A stretch of 59,507 nucleotides of DNA from Clostridia bacterium (GCA_017476605.1 JAFUZM010000058.1:1-59507); one strand, 5' to 3'. Shown: positions 26,893-35,929, counted from the first letter of the stretch. Notes: generated by a model not told the origin, from the sequence alone. Program-made: numbers and translations.

Positions 26893-28479
26893 TCATGCCG
26901 TTTCAATCAAGCACGTGTGCTTGCCTGTTTTTTCGTCATAGTTGATCCCCACAAGAAGGATTTGCCCCGCAAAAGGTTTCAGGTTTGAGGTGTATTTCTT
27001 ATCCTTGATCTGTGAAATCGCGCCGCCTGCTGTACTGTTCCATTTCAGTTCAACAATCATTACCGGCAGTCTGGACAGTGGAGTGGGGATAAAAACGACA
27101 TCCGCTATCCCTTTGTCTGATGGCATCTCCTCAACTTTTACATACTGTCCAAAAGCAGCAATATAAGCATACTTGATTACAGCACGCAAGGACTGTTCGT
27201 TATTGTAGAACTGAGGCGCGTAATCCTCTTCCCGGATTTCTTCCAAAGCTGCTGCCACAGCCTCGCCATTTTTCTGAAGGGTATCCGACAAGAGTTTTCG
27301 AGATCGGCCAAGAAGCCTGCTCCACTGCGATCCCGGTTGAAATTTACAAAGGAAATGCCTGAACTCATCTCTGACTTCCTCATTGGGTACATGCACTGTC
27401 TTGTGGACTGTATCATAAGTCAGATAGCCTAAATGAACCAAAAGAGTCAGCACATCATCCTTCGTCTCGAAGTGTTCAAAATCATTCTGGAATTGATCAA
27501 CGCTAACCTCAATTACCGCCCCGCCTATAAGTTGTACAATCGTTTCCTGCAAACCGTCGAAATCCATATTGATGTAGTCCGTCATGGCTTCAGCAGCTGA
27601 GGTTGTGTTCCAGAATGAGCGGCAGGTTTTCTCCCGGCACGCGCTCATGACCGAATAAGGATTGTAAATGGCATATTCTCCGGCAAGCTCATACCCATCG
27701 TACCAGGCTTTCACGCTTTCAAAGTCTATCCTATTCTTTTTGCAGAGCTGCTTCACCTGCTTTTCAGAAAAACCGGTAAACTTGGCGAACTCTCCTGGAT
27801 AAAGCATTGAATACTCCTGGAAATCGGATATCGCCGACTGGGAGCCATCTTTTTTAATCGGCAGAATGCCTGTCATATAGGCTGCCGCGACCACCTTCGG
27901 AGTAAAGCTTGAATTTTTGAACCATCCTCTCAGAAGATTCAGATACGACATCTGAGCTGCTTCGTCATCCTTAGCTTCACGAATCATCGCATCCCACTCG
28001 TCAATGATAAAAATAAACGGTTTCCCACCCGGCTCTTCAACTGCGCACAACAGTTCTTCATTCAGAGTTCTCCGTGTGGGCAAATTCGGATACACCCTTT
28101 TGAGGTCTTTCCGCAAATCTTCGACGATCATCTGCGGCACTTCGCCCAATGGTCTGTGCAGACATTTTGCCTCGAAGAGAAAGCTCCCTATATCCAGGCT
28201 GATAACATTATATTTATTCAGATGTTCCTCATATGCTTTCGTTCTTGAAATCATCTTCTTGTCAAACAACGCATGTGAGTCACATGAGCAGTCATAGTAT
28301 GCAGTTAGCATCTTTGCCGCATAGGATTTTCCAAAACCGCGAGGTCTGCTGATGCAGACAAGGCTCTCCGATCCACCGACTCTAACATTCATCAGCCTGA
28401 TTAATCCTGTCATATCGACATAACTGTAAGGCAAAACCCGCTCGAATGCTTGATTGCCAGGATTCACGTAAATTCCCAT
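26893..28479 (-). CDS. AAA-ATPase-like protein with C-terminal PD-(D/E)XK nuclease-like domain
   Basis: From ATG 28479 (AGAAGGAG upstream) it is 528 residues. The N-terminal half is the AAA-ATPase-like domain (PF09820 type): Walker A reads SRPRGFGKSYAAKM and Walker B FIFIIDEWDAMI. The C-terminal part (about 430-525) resembles PDDEXK_9, with DVVFIP then VMIVELKWNSTAGGAISQIK, supplying the D..ExK set. Families like this are expanded in gut Clostridia and Bacteroidetes and vary between strains; their role is unknown and they behave like accessory or selfish genes. The gene lies next to two broken genes and is intact. A frame 16 codons longer upstream lacks a ribosome site. Confidence 0.88.
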   Translation of the reverse strand: MGIYVNPGNQAFERVLPYSYVDMTGLIRLMNVRVGGSESLVCISRPRGFGKSYAAKMLTAYYDCSCDSHALFDKKMISRTKAYEEHLNKYNVISLDIGSFLFEAKCLHRPLGEVPQMIVEDLRKDLKRVYPNLPTRRTLNEELLCAVEEPGGKPFIFIIDEWDAMIREAKDDEAAQMSYLNLLRGWFKNSSFTPKVVAAAYMTGILPIKKDGSQSAISDFQEYSMLYPGEFAKFTGFSEKQVKQLCKKNRIDFESVKAWYDGYELAGEYAIYNPYSVMSACREKTCRSFWNTTSAAEAMTDYINMDFDGLQETIVQLIGGAVIEVSVDQFQNDFEHFETKDDVLTLLVHLGYLTYDTVHKTVHVPNEEVRDEFRHFLCKFQPGSQWSRLLGRSRKLLSDTLQKNGEAVAAALEEIREEDYAPQFYNNEQSLRAVIKYAYIAAFGQYVKVEEMPSDKGIADVVFIPTPLSRLPVMIVELKWNSTAGGAISQIKDKKYTSNLKPFAGQILLVGINYDEKTGKHTCLIETA

Positions 28480-28556
28480 TTTTACGTCTCCTTCTAAGGC
28501 TCTTCGACAGATATGAAGGCGGAACATTTATCAACAAAGGCTGGCAAGCTTTCCAT

Positions 28557-28697
28557 TCATTGTAAATACAGATAATTGATCACAACCCAAGCTCCGCCAA
28601 CAAGAATGATTTCAACTGGCAGGGCTTTTCTGTTGTGCCTGCGATATTCCCTGACAAGTTCTTAAATCAAGATTATCTTTCGTGAAGAGCTACCTTA
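28557..28697 (-). pseudogene. Remnant of a nucleotidyltransferase (toxin-like partner of the adjacent HTH gene)
   Basis: Directly after the HTH gene stop, the minus strand reads LFTKDNLDL in one frame. After a frame change it reads EYRRHNRKALPVEIILVGGA and on to an early stop at 28557. This matches the first 45 or so residues, recalled from memory, of minimal nucleotidyltransferases (DUF6036/AbiEii-like) that follow this kind of HTH gene; the VGGA is the start of the nucleotidyltransferase GG motif. The rest of the gene, including the DxD metal residues, is gone. So the toxin-like half of the pair is dead here while the HTH half remains. Confidence 0.65.
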
Positions 28698-29270
28698 TCA
28701 GACAACATTTCTTACCTCGCTTTCTATGATGTTGAATCTGCGGAATTCTGGAATAGCTTCCTCTTCTGCTTTCCTGAGCGGTTCATCAGTTTTCAACACA
28801 TAGCTTGTAAGAAGTACACCAATAGGAAACACTGGTCTTTCGAGCTTCTGCATACGGATATCATTGTATTTTGTGCAAAGCGGTATATCATTTTCCCGAG
28901 AAAGATAATCAAGCATTGCAAGCAGATATAACGCTTCAGGATACCAGTGCTTATTATACAAAACACGTACACGGTCGGATTCCAGCACATCAACAATAAA
29001 ACCCAGATCACCCATATCTTTCACACAATGGCAGATATTGCTCTTGAAAGTTTCAAAATTACTCCTGTAGTCCTCCTTGGCTGATTCCAATATGTCTTCT
29101 ACGGCGAGTCCCGGCACTTTGGCCAGACTATGGAGAGTGGCGGCAGAACACTTTTCAATTTCAGTTTTTCCACTACAGATATTGTTTATAGTTCCCTGCA
29201 GTATTCCGCTTTCCTTACTCAGCCGGTACTTCGTCTTATTCTGCCTATTCAGCTCATCATTTATCAGCAT
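28698..29270 (-). CDS. HTH (XRE-type) protein, antitoxin-like partner of a nucleotidyltransferase
   Basis: A 190-residue protein. Residues 1-60 form a Cro/CI helix-turn-helix (TKYRLSKESGILQGTINNIC). The C-terminal part has the family's typical end, with YNKHWYPEALYLLAMLDYLS and IPEFRRFNIIESEVRNVV. Proteins of this shape are usually paired with a downstream nucleotidyltransferase, as in toxin-antitoxin or abortive infection pairs. Here that partner survives only as a short frameshifted stub. The gene itself is open and looks complete, with a weak GATGGG before the ATG. Autoregulation is likely from family precedent, not from sites I can see. Confidence 0.75.
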   Translation of the reverse strand: MLINDELNRQNKTKYRLSKESGILQGTINNICSGKTEIEKCSAATLHSLAKVPGLAVEDILESAKEDYRSNFETFKSNICHCVKDMGDLGFIVDVLESDRVRVLYNKHWYPEALYLLAMLDYLSRENDIPLCTKYNDIRMQKLERPVFPIGVLLTSYVLKTDEPLRKAEEEAIPEFRRFNIIESEVRNVV

Positions 29271-29313
29271 GGTTCATATCCCATCTCATCATAACGGTCT
29301 GCCGAAGTTTTTT

Positions 29314-29650
29314 TCAAATGCTTTTTGCAATACCTGAACTACCGAGGGTTTTGTTTTCTTCTAACAACAATGTGCCATCGCTATGCGAATCATTCTCTTC
29401 CACATTCCGGAATGCAGAAACGGCAAGGCCCAATGACAGGCGTGCCAATTGATGATCATACCTCGGCTGTGCATCAACAAACCACTCATCCGCCATTTCA
29501 ACGTAAACCGTTCCAGTAGATCCTCCAGAAAAAGTGATTGTCAAAGACCACCGGAAGATTCATCGTCTGTCCATACGCATATTGGCAGAGCAGAAATGAA
29601 AACATGCCCGACAGTAGAGCCTTCCATATTTTCGTTTTCAATGAGGTCAT
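29314..29650 (-). pseudogene. Frameshifted remnant of a secreted hydrolase/lipase-like gene
   Basis: Reading from 29650 or 29641 (AGGAG upstream) gives a signal-peptide-like start, KTKIWKALLSGMFSFLLC, ending in AYGQT, and then a stop near 29513. In another frame from 29544 the sequence continues as EMADEWFVDAQPRYDHQLA with LSLGLAVSAFR, the opening of secreted alpha/beta-hydrolase (lipase-like, DUF2974-like) proteins of Clostridia as I recall them. It ends at 29314, and a third frame gives LQKAFEKNFGRPL. No catalytic GxSxG part remains. At least one frameshift and a large 3' deletion are needed to explain it. Confidence 0.6.
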
Positions 29651-29836
29651 CTCCTATTTAAGCGGAAAAATCACTTTGAACTTGACAACTGCCAATGATA
29701 ACAAAGCGATTGAGCTTTTATACTCACGAATTTACTGCCGGGTTTCAACCGGCACAAAGTCCGTTTGCAATCTTGCGTATAGACTTGTTTTTTTGGATTT
29801 CCGCGTGTTTTCCCTTTCCAGACGTCCCAGAATTTT

Positions 29837-31186
29837 TTACAGCAGCCCCTGGATGAGAATGATCAGGATCAATGCAGGAAGAACAAACTGGAAAACGGGA
29901 ATCAGCCTGGCTGAAAGCATAATGCCCTTTCCGCGATTGGTTTCACTAAGATACGCCTTGGCGCCCCAGCCCCATCGGGTGACGCAGAACAACAGGTAGA
30001 CAAGAGAGCCAATCGGAAGAAGAAGGTTTGAGACAATATAGTCCTCCGAGTCAAGGATATCACGGCCACCAATCAGGTGAACACCGGAGAGAACATTGTA
30101 TCCAAGTGCACATGGAAGAGACCCGATCAAGATGATCACCAGGTTCACGATCACGGCCTTCTTTCTGCTCCACCCGCAATTGTCCATCATGGAGGCAATG
30201 ATGTTTTCAAAGACCGCAATGACCGTTGAAAGGCTGGCAAACGTCATAAAGAGGAAGAACAGCGATCCCCAGATGCGCCCGCCGGGCATTGCAGCAAAGA
30301 CCCTCGGCAAAGTGATGAAGATCAGGGACGGGCCCGCATCCGGCTCTATACTGTAACTGAAGCAGGCCGGGAAGATGATCAGTCCGGAGGCAAGCGCCAC
30401 AAACGTGTCAAGAGCACAGATGCGAACGGCCTCACCGCCCAGTGTAAAGGAGTCTGACATATAGCTGCCGAAGATCTCCATTGCTGCAATTCCAAGAGAC
30501 AGCGTAAAGAAGGACTGATTCATGGCGGATGTAATGATTGAGCCTATGCCTGCCTGTTTTGCCCGTTCAAGACTGGGGACAAGGTAAAAGGCAAGCCCGC
30601 TCTTTGCCCCGGAAAGAGTAAGACTATGGATGGCAAGCAGAATAATCAGCACCAGCAGTGCGGACATGATCACCTTTGAGATTTTCTCAATGCCGTTCTT
30701 CACACCACCGCCGCATGCACCAAAGCCCAGCAAAACAGTCAGGATCATGTAAAACAGCATTTCAGCCGGATTCCCCAGCATATTGCCGAAAACAGCCGCG
30801 GTGTCCACGGCGTCGCCTGAAAATGTTCCTGTGATGAACTTCACAAAGTAGGAAAGCATCCACCCGGAAACCGTCGTGTAGTACATCATGAGAAGATAGC
30901 AGCCAATGATTGCTACCCATCCATGAAGATGCCATTTGCTGCCCGCCGGTTCAAGATACTGGTACGCCTTTACGGCGCTTTTCCGGCTTGCACGGCCTAC
31001 CGCCAGTTCCATGGTGAGTACAGGAATACCAAGGAGCATGAGAAAAATGAGGTAAAACAGGACAAAGATTCCCCCGCCGTTTTGACCGACAATATAGGGA
31101 AACTTCCAAACATTTCCAATTCCGATTGCGCATCCAGCGCTGACAAGAAGAAACCCGAGTCTTGAACCAAATGTTTCTCTTTCCAT
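29837..31186 (-). CDS. Neurotransmitter:sodium symporter (NSS/SNF) family transporter
   Basis: Sodium-coupled importer, in bacteria usually for amino acids (LeuT, MhsT and TnaT relatives). From ATG 31186 (AAGGA upstream) it is 449 residues with about 11-12 membrane helices. Helix 1 has the family signature GFLLVSAGCAIGIGNVWKFP followed by NGGGIFVLFYL, which holds the sodium and substrate site. A longer frame upstream would overlap the kinase gene and begin with non-family sequence. It lies 18 bases after the histidine kinase stop, so it is probably the output or companion of that two-component system. The substrate cannot be read from sequence. Confidence 0.92.
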   Translation of the reverse strand: MERETFGSRLGFLLVSAGCAIGIGNVWKFPYIVGQNGGGIFVLFYLIFLMLLGIPVLTMELAVGRASRKSAVKAYQYLEPAGSKWHLHGWVAIIGCYLLMMYYTTVSGWMLSYFVKFITGTFSGDAVDTAAVFGNMLGNPAEMLFYMILTVLLGFGACGGGVKNGIEKISKVIMSALLVLIILLAIHSLTLSGAKSGLAFYLVPSLERAKQAGIGSIITSAMNQSFFTLSLGIAAMEIFGSYMSDSFTLGGEAVRICALDTFVALASGLIIFPACFSYSIEPDAGPSLIFITLPRVFAAMPGGRIWGSLFFLFMTFASLSTVIAVFENIIASMMDNCGWSRKKAVIVNLVIILIGSLPCALGYNVLSGVHLIGGRDILDSEDYIVSNLLLPIGSLVYLLFCVTRWGWGAKAYLSETNRGKGIMLSARLIPVFQFVLPALILIILIQGLL

Positions 31187-31203
31187 TTTTTCGATCCTTG
31201 CCT

Positions 31204-32499
31204 TTAATTTTCTTTGAGTATCGCCGTAAAGTAGATGCAGTCGTTGGCCCATTTGGCCGTGAGGGATCCGTTATATTGCTTTACAATGTTCTCGGCAATG
31301 GAAAGGCCGATGCCGTATCCGCCCTTTTCAGAATTATGCGATTCATCCTTGCGATAAAACCGCTCGAAAAACAGCTGATAATCGGTATTCTTTCCCTCCT
31401 TGTAGGTGTTTCCCACGACCAGCTGAATACCCCTGTTCTTCTTCTGAAGTGTGACGGAAACCTTTCCATCCGGGTCACAGTACTTGATCGCATTATCAAG
31501 AAGCAATGAAACCAGCTGCCGGACCTCACTGTCGATTGCTTTCATCTGCACGCCGTCATCAATCGCCAGATGCATTTCCTTTCCCTCGTTCACCGCGATT
31601 GCTGAGAATGACTTCACCGTTTCATTTACGATATGAGAGATATCCGTTGGTTTCCTGGTACCCTTTTCAACCTCCTGTGATTTGGTGATCTGAACCAGAT
31701 TGGCAATCAGCCCGCTTAACCGGTCCACCTGCCTCAGCGTACTCTGCGTCCATTCCGTCTCCCCTTCAAGCATCTCCTGCATTTCCGTGTTTGCCTTGAT
31801 CACCGCTAGCGGGGTCTTCAGCTCGTGACTGGCATCCGTAATGAACTGTTTCTGAAGTTCCGCATTCTGGATTTCGGATTGAATAGCACGCTTTGAAAAG
31901 AACCATACCAGAATGAACGTCACAAGCACGCCAAAACCAATCATGATCAGGGCGGAATACAACAGGCGGTTGTTTGCACGCACCTGAATCCAGCTGTCAA
32001 GAAAAACGACAATCGTCGTTCCGTCCTCTTTCTTGCCCACCTGATAATAATACGACTTATAGCGTCCGAATTGTTTCCATCGTTTGAGGGCTGCCCGTCC
32101 GTATTGCTCCGCTTCCTCCTCAGAGATGCTCGAAATATGATTGTCCTGGATTTCAAGCAGCTTCCCTTCCTGATCAAACTTGACCGCAAAGTACCGCGTC
32201 GTAAACCTGAATTCCGGAGAAAGATAGACGTTTCCCCCGTTATTTGTAATTTCGGAGATAAAGTGAATGATCGTATACGGCTCCTCGTCGCTCGCGCCTT
32301 CAATTGGACGATTGCCCTCGGTGACGATTTTCCCGTCATTTTCAATCAGATAGTTGAGTATGCTCCGGATGCTCTGTCTTGTAAGCAGCGTGTTGGTCAG
32401 GAAGATGAGTCCGCTGATGCCAAGCATGACACCCACCAGCGTCAGCATGGCGGTCAGAATAAACTTCTTCCTGAGCCGCCGTATCATTCCCTCACTCAT
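31204..32499 (-). CDS. Sensor histidine kinase
   Basis: A 431-residue membrane kinase. One helix lies at about 14-37, then an outer sensor domain of about 140 residues (38-178), and a second helix at about 181-202. HisKA follows, with DASHELKTPLAVIKANTEM and His225. The HATPase part has SLLLDNAIKYCD (N box) and GGYGIGLSIAENI (G box). Its start overlaps the regulator stop by four bases (ATGA). The outer domain resembles no sensor I can name, so the signal is unknown. Confidence 0.93.
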   Translation of the reverse strand: MSEGMIRRLRKKFILTAMLTLVGVMLGISGLIFLTNTLLTRQSIRSILNYLIENDGKIVTEGNRPIEGASDEEPYTIIHFISEITNNGGNVYLSPEFRFTTRYFAVKFDQEGKLLEIQDNHISSISEEEAEQYGRAALKRWKQFGRYKSYYYQVGKKEDGTTIVVFLDSWIQVRANNRLLYSALIMIGFGVLVTFILVWFFSKRAIQSEIQNAELQKQFITDASHELKTPLAVIKANTEMQEMLEGETEWTQSTLRQVDRLSGLIANLVQITKSQEVEKGTRKPTDISHIVNETVKSFSAIAVNEGKEMHLAIDDGVQMKAIDSEVRQLVSLLLDNAIKYCDPDGKVSVTLQKKNRGIQLVVGNTYKEGKNTDYQLFFERFYRKDESHNSEKGGYGIGLSIAENIVKQYNGSLTAKWANDCIYFTAILKEN

Positions 32500-33164
32500 A
32501 CATCCTCCAGCATGAAGCTGCCGTTCAGTTCACCCTGAATGGTCACTTTCGATGAAACTGCACGCAGCTTTCCTTTCAGATAGGAAATGTAGAGCCATAC
32601 CGTATCCGAGGTTGCGTTCTCTGCCTGGTTCCATACATGGGTCAGCAGAAAATCCGTATCCAGTTCATGTCCCACATTGCTGATCAGAACCTGGAGGAGC
32701 TCGAACTCCTTTACGGAGAGTCGCACTGCATTTTCGCATTTGAGCTCGAACGTTTCCTCGTTTAACACAATGTCCGAATACTCCAGCGTTTTCTGCGTAT
32801 ACACCGTTCGCCTTCGCGTCAGTGCACGAACCCTGGCCATCAGTTCTTTCATTGCAAAGGGCTTCGGCAGGTAATCATCTGCTCCGGCATCAAGACCCGT
32901 TACCCGATCCTCCACCTCCGCCTTGGCCGTCAGGAGCAAAACCGGGGTAACATTGTCCCGTTTGCGAAGTGCTTCAAGAACTTCAATTCCGCTCTTTTTG
33001 GGCATCATGATGTCAAGCAGAATGAGGTCATATCCGTTTTCCTCAATATGCGACAGCGCTTCCTCGCCATCAAAGGTCGAATCCACATCATATCCCTCAT
33101 GCCGCAGTGCAACACACAGAACACGATTCAGATCAACCGTATCCTCAGCAAGCAGAATCTTCAT
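32496..33164 (-). CDS. OmpR-family response regulator
   Basis: A 222-residue regulator. The receiver domain has LLAEDTVDLNRV, LILLDIMMPKKSG with phospho-acceptor Asp51, LLLTAKAE and the conserved Lys in YLPKPF. The winged-helix DNA-binding domain follows (about 125-222), with LSVKEFELLQVLISN. It overlaps the alarmone synthetase gene by 20 bases and the kinase by four, so the three are tightly coupled. Targets are unknown; the adjacent transporter is the obvious candidate. Confidence 0.95.
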   Translation of the reverse strand: MKILLAEDTVDLNRVLCVALRHEGYDVDSTFDGEEALSHIEENGYDLILLDIMMPKKSGIEVLEALRKRDNVTPVLLLTAKAEVEDRVTGLDAGADDYLPKPFAMKELMARVRALTRRRTVYTQKTLEYSDIVLNEETFELKCENAVRLSVKEFELLQVLISNVGHELDTDFLLTHVWNQAENATSDTVWLYISYLKGKLRAVSSKVTIQGELNGSFMLEDV

Positions 33165-33753
33165 TTTCGTTCACTCCCGATACAATCATATCTCTCAGCG
33201 TCTGCATGGAAATATCCGTCGATGCAAGCTCATCCGCACACCGTTTGAGTTCCTCTGCAATGAGCGAATGGTTCCCGCCGATTTGTTTCTTATATTTCAT
33301 GTGATGCTCCAGTGCCGCCCACGTATCCATTGAAATCGTGCGAACCTGAATCTCGGCAAAATAGCCGCAGGAGAGTTTTACGATCATGTGAAAGCTCCGA
33401 TATCCGTTGGGCTTTGCGTGCCGGATATAGTCCTTCTCCTCCATCACGGTAAGGTGATCCAGCTTTCTTATTTCCTCACAGAAGGAATAGACATCACTCA
33501 CAAAGCTGCAGACAATGCGAATTCCAATTCCATCATGGATGCGGAAAAGCGCGGACTCTGTCGTTTCGGGCAGTTGCTTGCGGCGGCACTTTTCCCGCAT
33601 GCTTTCCTCGGATTTGATCCGGCTAAGCACATGCTCCACCGGATCCATTCCGTTTTTCTCTGTAAGCTTTTGCCGAATCCGCTCGACATCCTCAAGCAGC
33701 CTCTGCATTTCCGCTTCCATCACCGGGCGATGATTGCCATAGATGCTATCCAT
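33145..33753 (-). CDS. Small alarmone synthetase (RelA/SpoT synthetase domain, YjbM/RelQ-like)
   Basis: Makes (p)ppGpp from ATP and GDP/GTP without a hydrolase or regulatory domain; 202 residues. The nucleotide site is SRIKSEESMREK (RxKxxxSxxxK), then DGIGIRIVCSF with the catalytic Asp, HAKPNGYRSFHMIV, and EIQVRTISMDTWAALEHHMK. All are intact, so activity is likely. Its 3' end overlaps the response regulator by 20 bases, and it starts 15 bases after the VTT gene. Linkage of such an enzyme to a two-component system and a symporter is unusual; co-expression is the simple reading. Confidence 0.93.
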   Translation of the reverse strand: MDSIYGNHRPVMEAEMQRLLEDVERIRQKLTEKNGMDPVEHVLSRIKSEESMREKCRRKQLPETTESALFRIHDGIGIRIVCSFVSDVYSFCEEIRKLDHLTVMEEKDYIRHAKPNGYRSFHMIVKLSCGYFAEIQVRTISMDTWAALEHHMKYKKQIGGNHSLIAEELKRCADELASTDISMQTLRDMIVSGVNENEDSAC

Positions 33754-33768
33754 ATGCCTTTGAACCCC

Positions 33769-34356
33769 TTACTTATGATTGATCTTGTAGACCTGCGTTA
33801 CCTTTCTTGAAAGCCAGTAAAGAAGCACGATGATGCCCACTGCAACAAGAAACAATACCGGGTTTTCAAACGCCTTGACAAAGCTGTCCCCAAATACGCC
33901 AAGAAGAGAGATCATCACCAGTTTCCCGGCATAGAGCGTCAGCAGATATTTTGGGGCCGGGTACTCCGATATTCCAAAAGCAAAGTTGATAAATGCAGAT
34001 GGCGTAAATGGCATGATCACAATGAAAAACAATGCAGGCACGCCGATGGTCTCCACCCATTTTTCCGCTTTTCGGATGCTGGTATGTTTCGTCTCAGCGC
34101 GTATGAAAAACCGGCGAACCACCAGCCTCATAAACCAGAAGACACAGGTACAGCCAATGGACGTTCCGATCCAGGACAGGAGTATTCCCTTGAGGACGCC
34201 ATGCGCAGCTATGTTCAGCGTTACAATACCAACCAGTGGCAGCGGCGGGATAAAGGATTCAAGCGCAGCAAGAAGAATCGGTACGCTGTTTCCAAGGTTC
34301 GCATATCCCGATAACTGCCGCTGCCAGAATTCAATTGTGAAATAAGGAATATCCAA
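33769..34356 (-). CDS. VTT-domain (TVP38/TMEM64, DedA-like) membrane protein
   Basis: A 195-residue polytopic protein with about five hydrophobic segments. The SNARE-associated/VTT domain is visible as ALESFIPPLPLVGIVTLNI near residues 31-49 and IMPFTPSAFINFAFGI near the middle, with the conserved proline- and Phe-rich reentrant loops. Relatives act as lipid scramblases or flippases, such as for undecaprenyl phosphate, but assignment within the superfamily is uncertain. The start codon is TTG with GAGGAAG upstream. It sits between the M32 peptidase and the alarmone synthetase. Confidence 0.85.
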   Translation of the reverse strand: MDIPYFTIEFWQRQLSGYANLGNSVPILLAALESFIPPLPLVGIVTLNIAAHGVLKGILLSWIGTSIGCTCVFWFMRLVVRRFFIRAETKHTSIRKAEKWVETIGVPALFFIVIMPFTPSAFINFAFGISEYPAPKYLLTLYAGKLVMISLLGVFGDSFVKAFENPVLFLVAVGIIVLLYWLSRKVTQVYKINHK

Positions 34357-34405
34357 CTGAACTTCCTCGATTCAATTCATTTTTGAGATCACCACGGAAA
34401 CCATC

Positions 34406-35929
34406 CTACCTCTTGAGGCCGTAGATTTTTGAATACTTCTCCTCGAGATAGTTGAGGAAATCCTCCGGAGTAAATGCACGTCCGGTAATGTCACGGATCC
34501 ACTCAAGAGGAGACAGAATGTCTGCCTTCCTGAAGACATGCTCCTGCATCCAGCGGTTAATGGTTGTAAAATCACCGGATTCAATACATTTTCCTACATT
34601 GATTTCCTCGTTCATCTTTACCGCATACATTGAATTGAACATATTTCCCAGCAGATAGGACGGGAAATATCCAAAACCGGATGACCAGTGCACATCCTGA
34701 AGGCATCCCTCCCGGTCATTCTGCGGGGTGATTCCCAGATACTCCTGATATTTCTGATTCCAGATTGCCGGAATGTCGCTGACCGAAATCTCTCCCGCAA
34801 CCAGCGCCATCTCAATCTCAAAGCGGATGATGATATGGAATGTATAGGTCAGCTCGTCCGCCTCCGTACGAATCAGAGAGGGCGTACAGTAATTGACCGC
34901 TTCGTAGAGTTCGTTTTCGGAGACATCCCCCATCACCTCAGGGAAGATTTCGCACACCGTCGGATAGATCAGATGAATAAACTCCCTGGACCGTCCAATT
35001 CGATTCTCATAAAACCGCGAGACGGATTCATCCATGCCGCAGGTTCTTTCCTCCGTGATGAAATGGTCATAATGTTCCTCTGCATCCAGCTGTGCAAACA
35101 GCGCATGTCCGCATTCATGCATGACCGAATAAAGGCTTGAGATGAAATTATCCTCATGAAAATGCGTCGTCAGCCGAACGTCATTTCTCGTGATGGTCTC
35201 TGTAAAGGGATGCTCCGTGAGTGCATAGGCACCCCTTGTGAGATCAAAGCCCAGCGTTTTAAGCAAAGCCTCCGCAAGCCTCCTTTGCTGTTCATCACTG
35301 ACCGGTCGATGCATGAAATCCGTGCGAATCTTCTTGGGGCTTTGCATAAGCTCTTTCAAAAATGGCAGAAGACGCGCTTTGCAGACATCGAAGCTTTCTT
35401 TCAGCTGAGCTGCCGTCATGCCGCGCTCGTAATCGTCCAGCATCCGGTCATAGGAATCCGTCGGCTCCCCGGGCAGGGCTTCCCACAGCTCTACTTTTTT
35501 TCTTGATACGTCGAGAACCTGCTGAAGGGTATCCTTAAAGATCGAAAAATCCGATTCCTGCTTTGCGCGCTCCCAGTCGATATAGGCGCGATTATAGACC
35601 ATGGAAAACGCATTCGCCATCTCCGTGGTGATCTGTCTGGTGTGTTTAACCTCTCTCATAAGCGCGGAAATGAGCACCTGATCCAGAGGCAAAAGCTCCT
35701 CAAGATGCTGATAAAGCAGCTCAACGGCTTCCGTAAATGTCTTATCCTGTTTGATCTTGAATTCCTCTGTTTCAAGAAGCGCCAGGAGCTCTCCCTGTTC
35801 TCCCTTTCCCTCCCTGGGGCAGAGTGTCTCAAGATCGAACATGATCAATGCGCCGGCATGCCGATACTGATCTGCCCTTTTGCACGTCTTTTTTACAAGC
35901 TCGAGTTTTTCATTCATCTCTTGATTCAT
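34406..35929 (-). CDS. Carboxypeptidase M32 (Taq type)
   Basis: Cytoplasmic zinc carboxypeptidase of 507 residues from ATG 35929 (AGGAAAG upstream), the normal M32 length. The zinc motif is MHECGHALFAQ (HExxH), followed by the second ligand region in CGMDESVSRFYEN. The family's early DPRVTTHF-like stretch appears as DVRLTTHFHEDN. It has no signal peptide, so it trims peptides inside the cell. It lies 16 bases after the GIY-YIG gene and 49 before the VTT gene. In this operon it could recycle peptide-derived amino acids, alongside a symporter; that link is inference. Confidence 0.95.
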   Translation of the reverse strand: MNQEMNEKLELVKKTCKRADQYRHAGALIMFDLETLCPREGKGEQGELLALLETEEFKIKQDKTFTEAVELLYQHLEELLPLDQVLISALMREVKHTRQITTEMANAFSMVYNRAYIDWERAKQESDFSIFKDTLQQVLDVSRKKVELWEALPGEPTDSYDRMLDDYERGMTAAQLKESFDVCKARLLPFLKELMQSPKKIRTDFMHRPVSDEQQRRLAEALLKTLGFDLTRGAYALTEHPFTETITRNDVRLTTHFHEDNFISSLYSVMHECGHALFAQLDAEEHYDHFITEERTCGMDESVSRFYENRIGRSREFIHLIYPTVCEIFPEVMGDVSENELYEAVNYCTPSLIRTEADELTYTFHIIIRFEIEMALVAGEISVSDIPAIWNQKYQEYLGITPQNDREGCLQDVHWSSGFGYFPSYLLGNMFNSMYAVKMNEEINVGKCIESGDFTTINRWMQEHVFRKADILSPLEWIRDITGRAFTPEDFLNYLEEKYSKIYGLKR

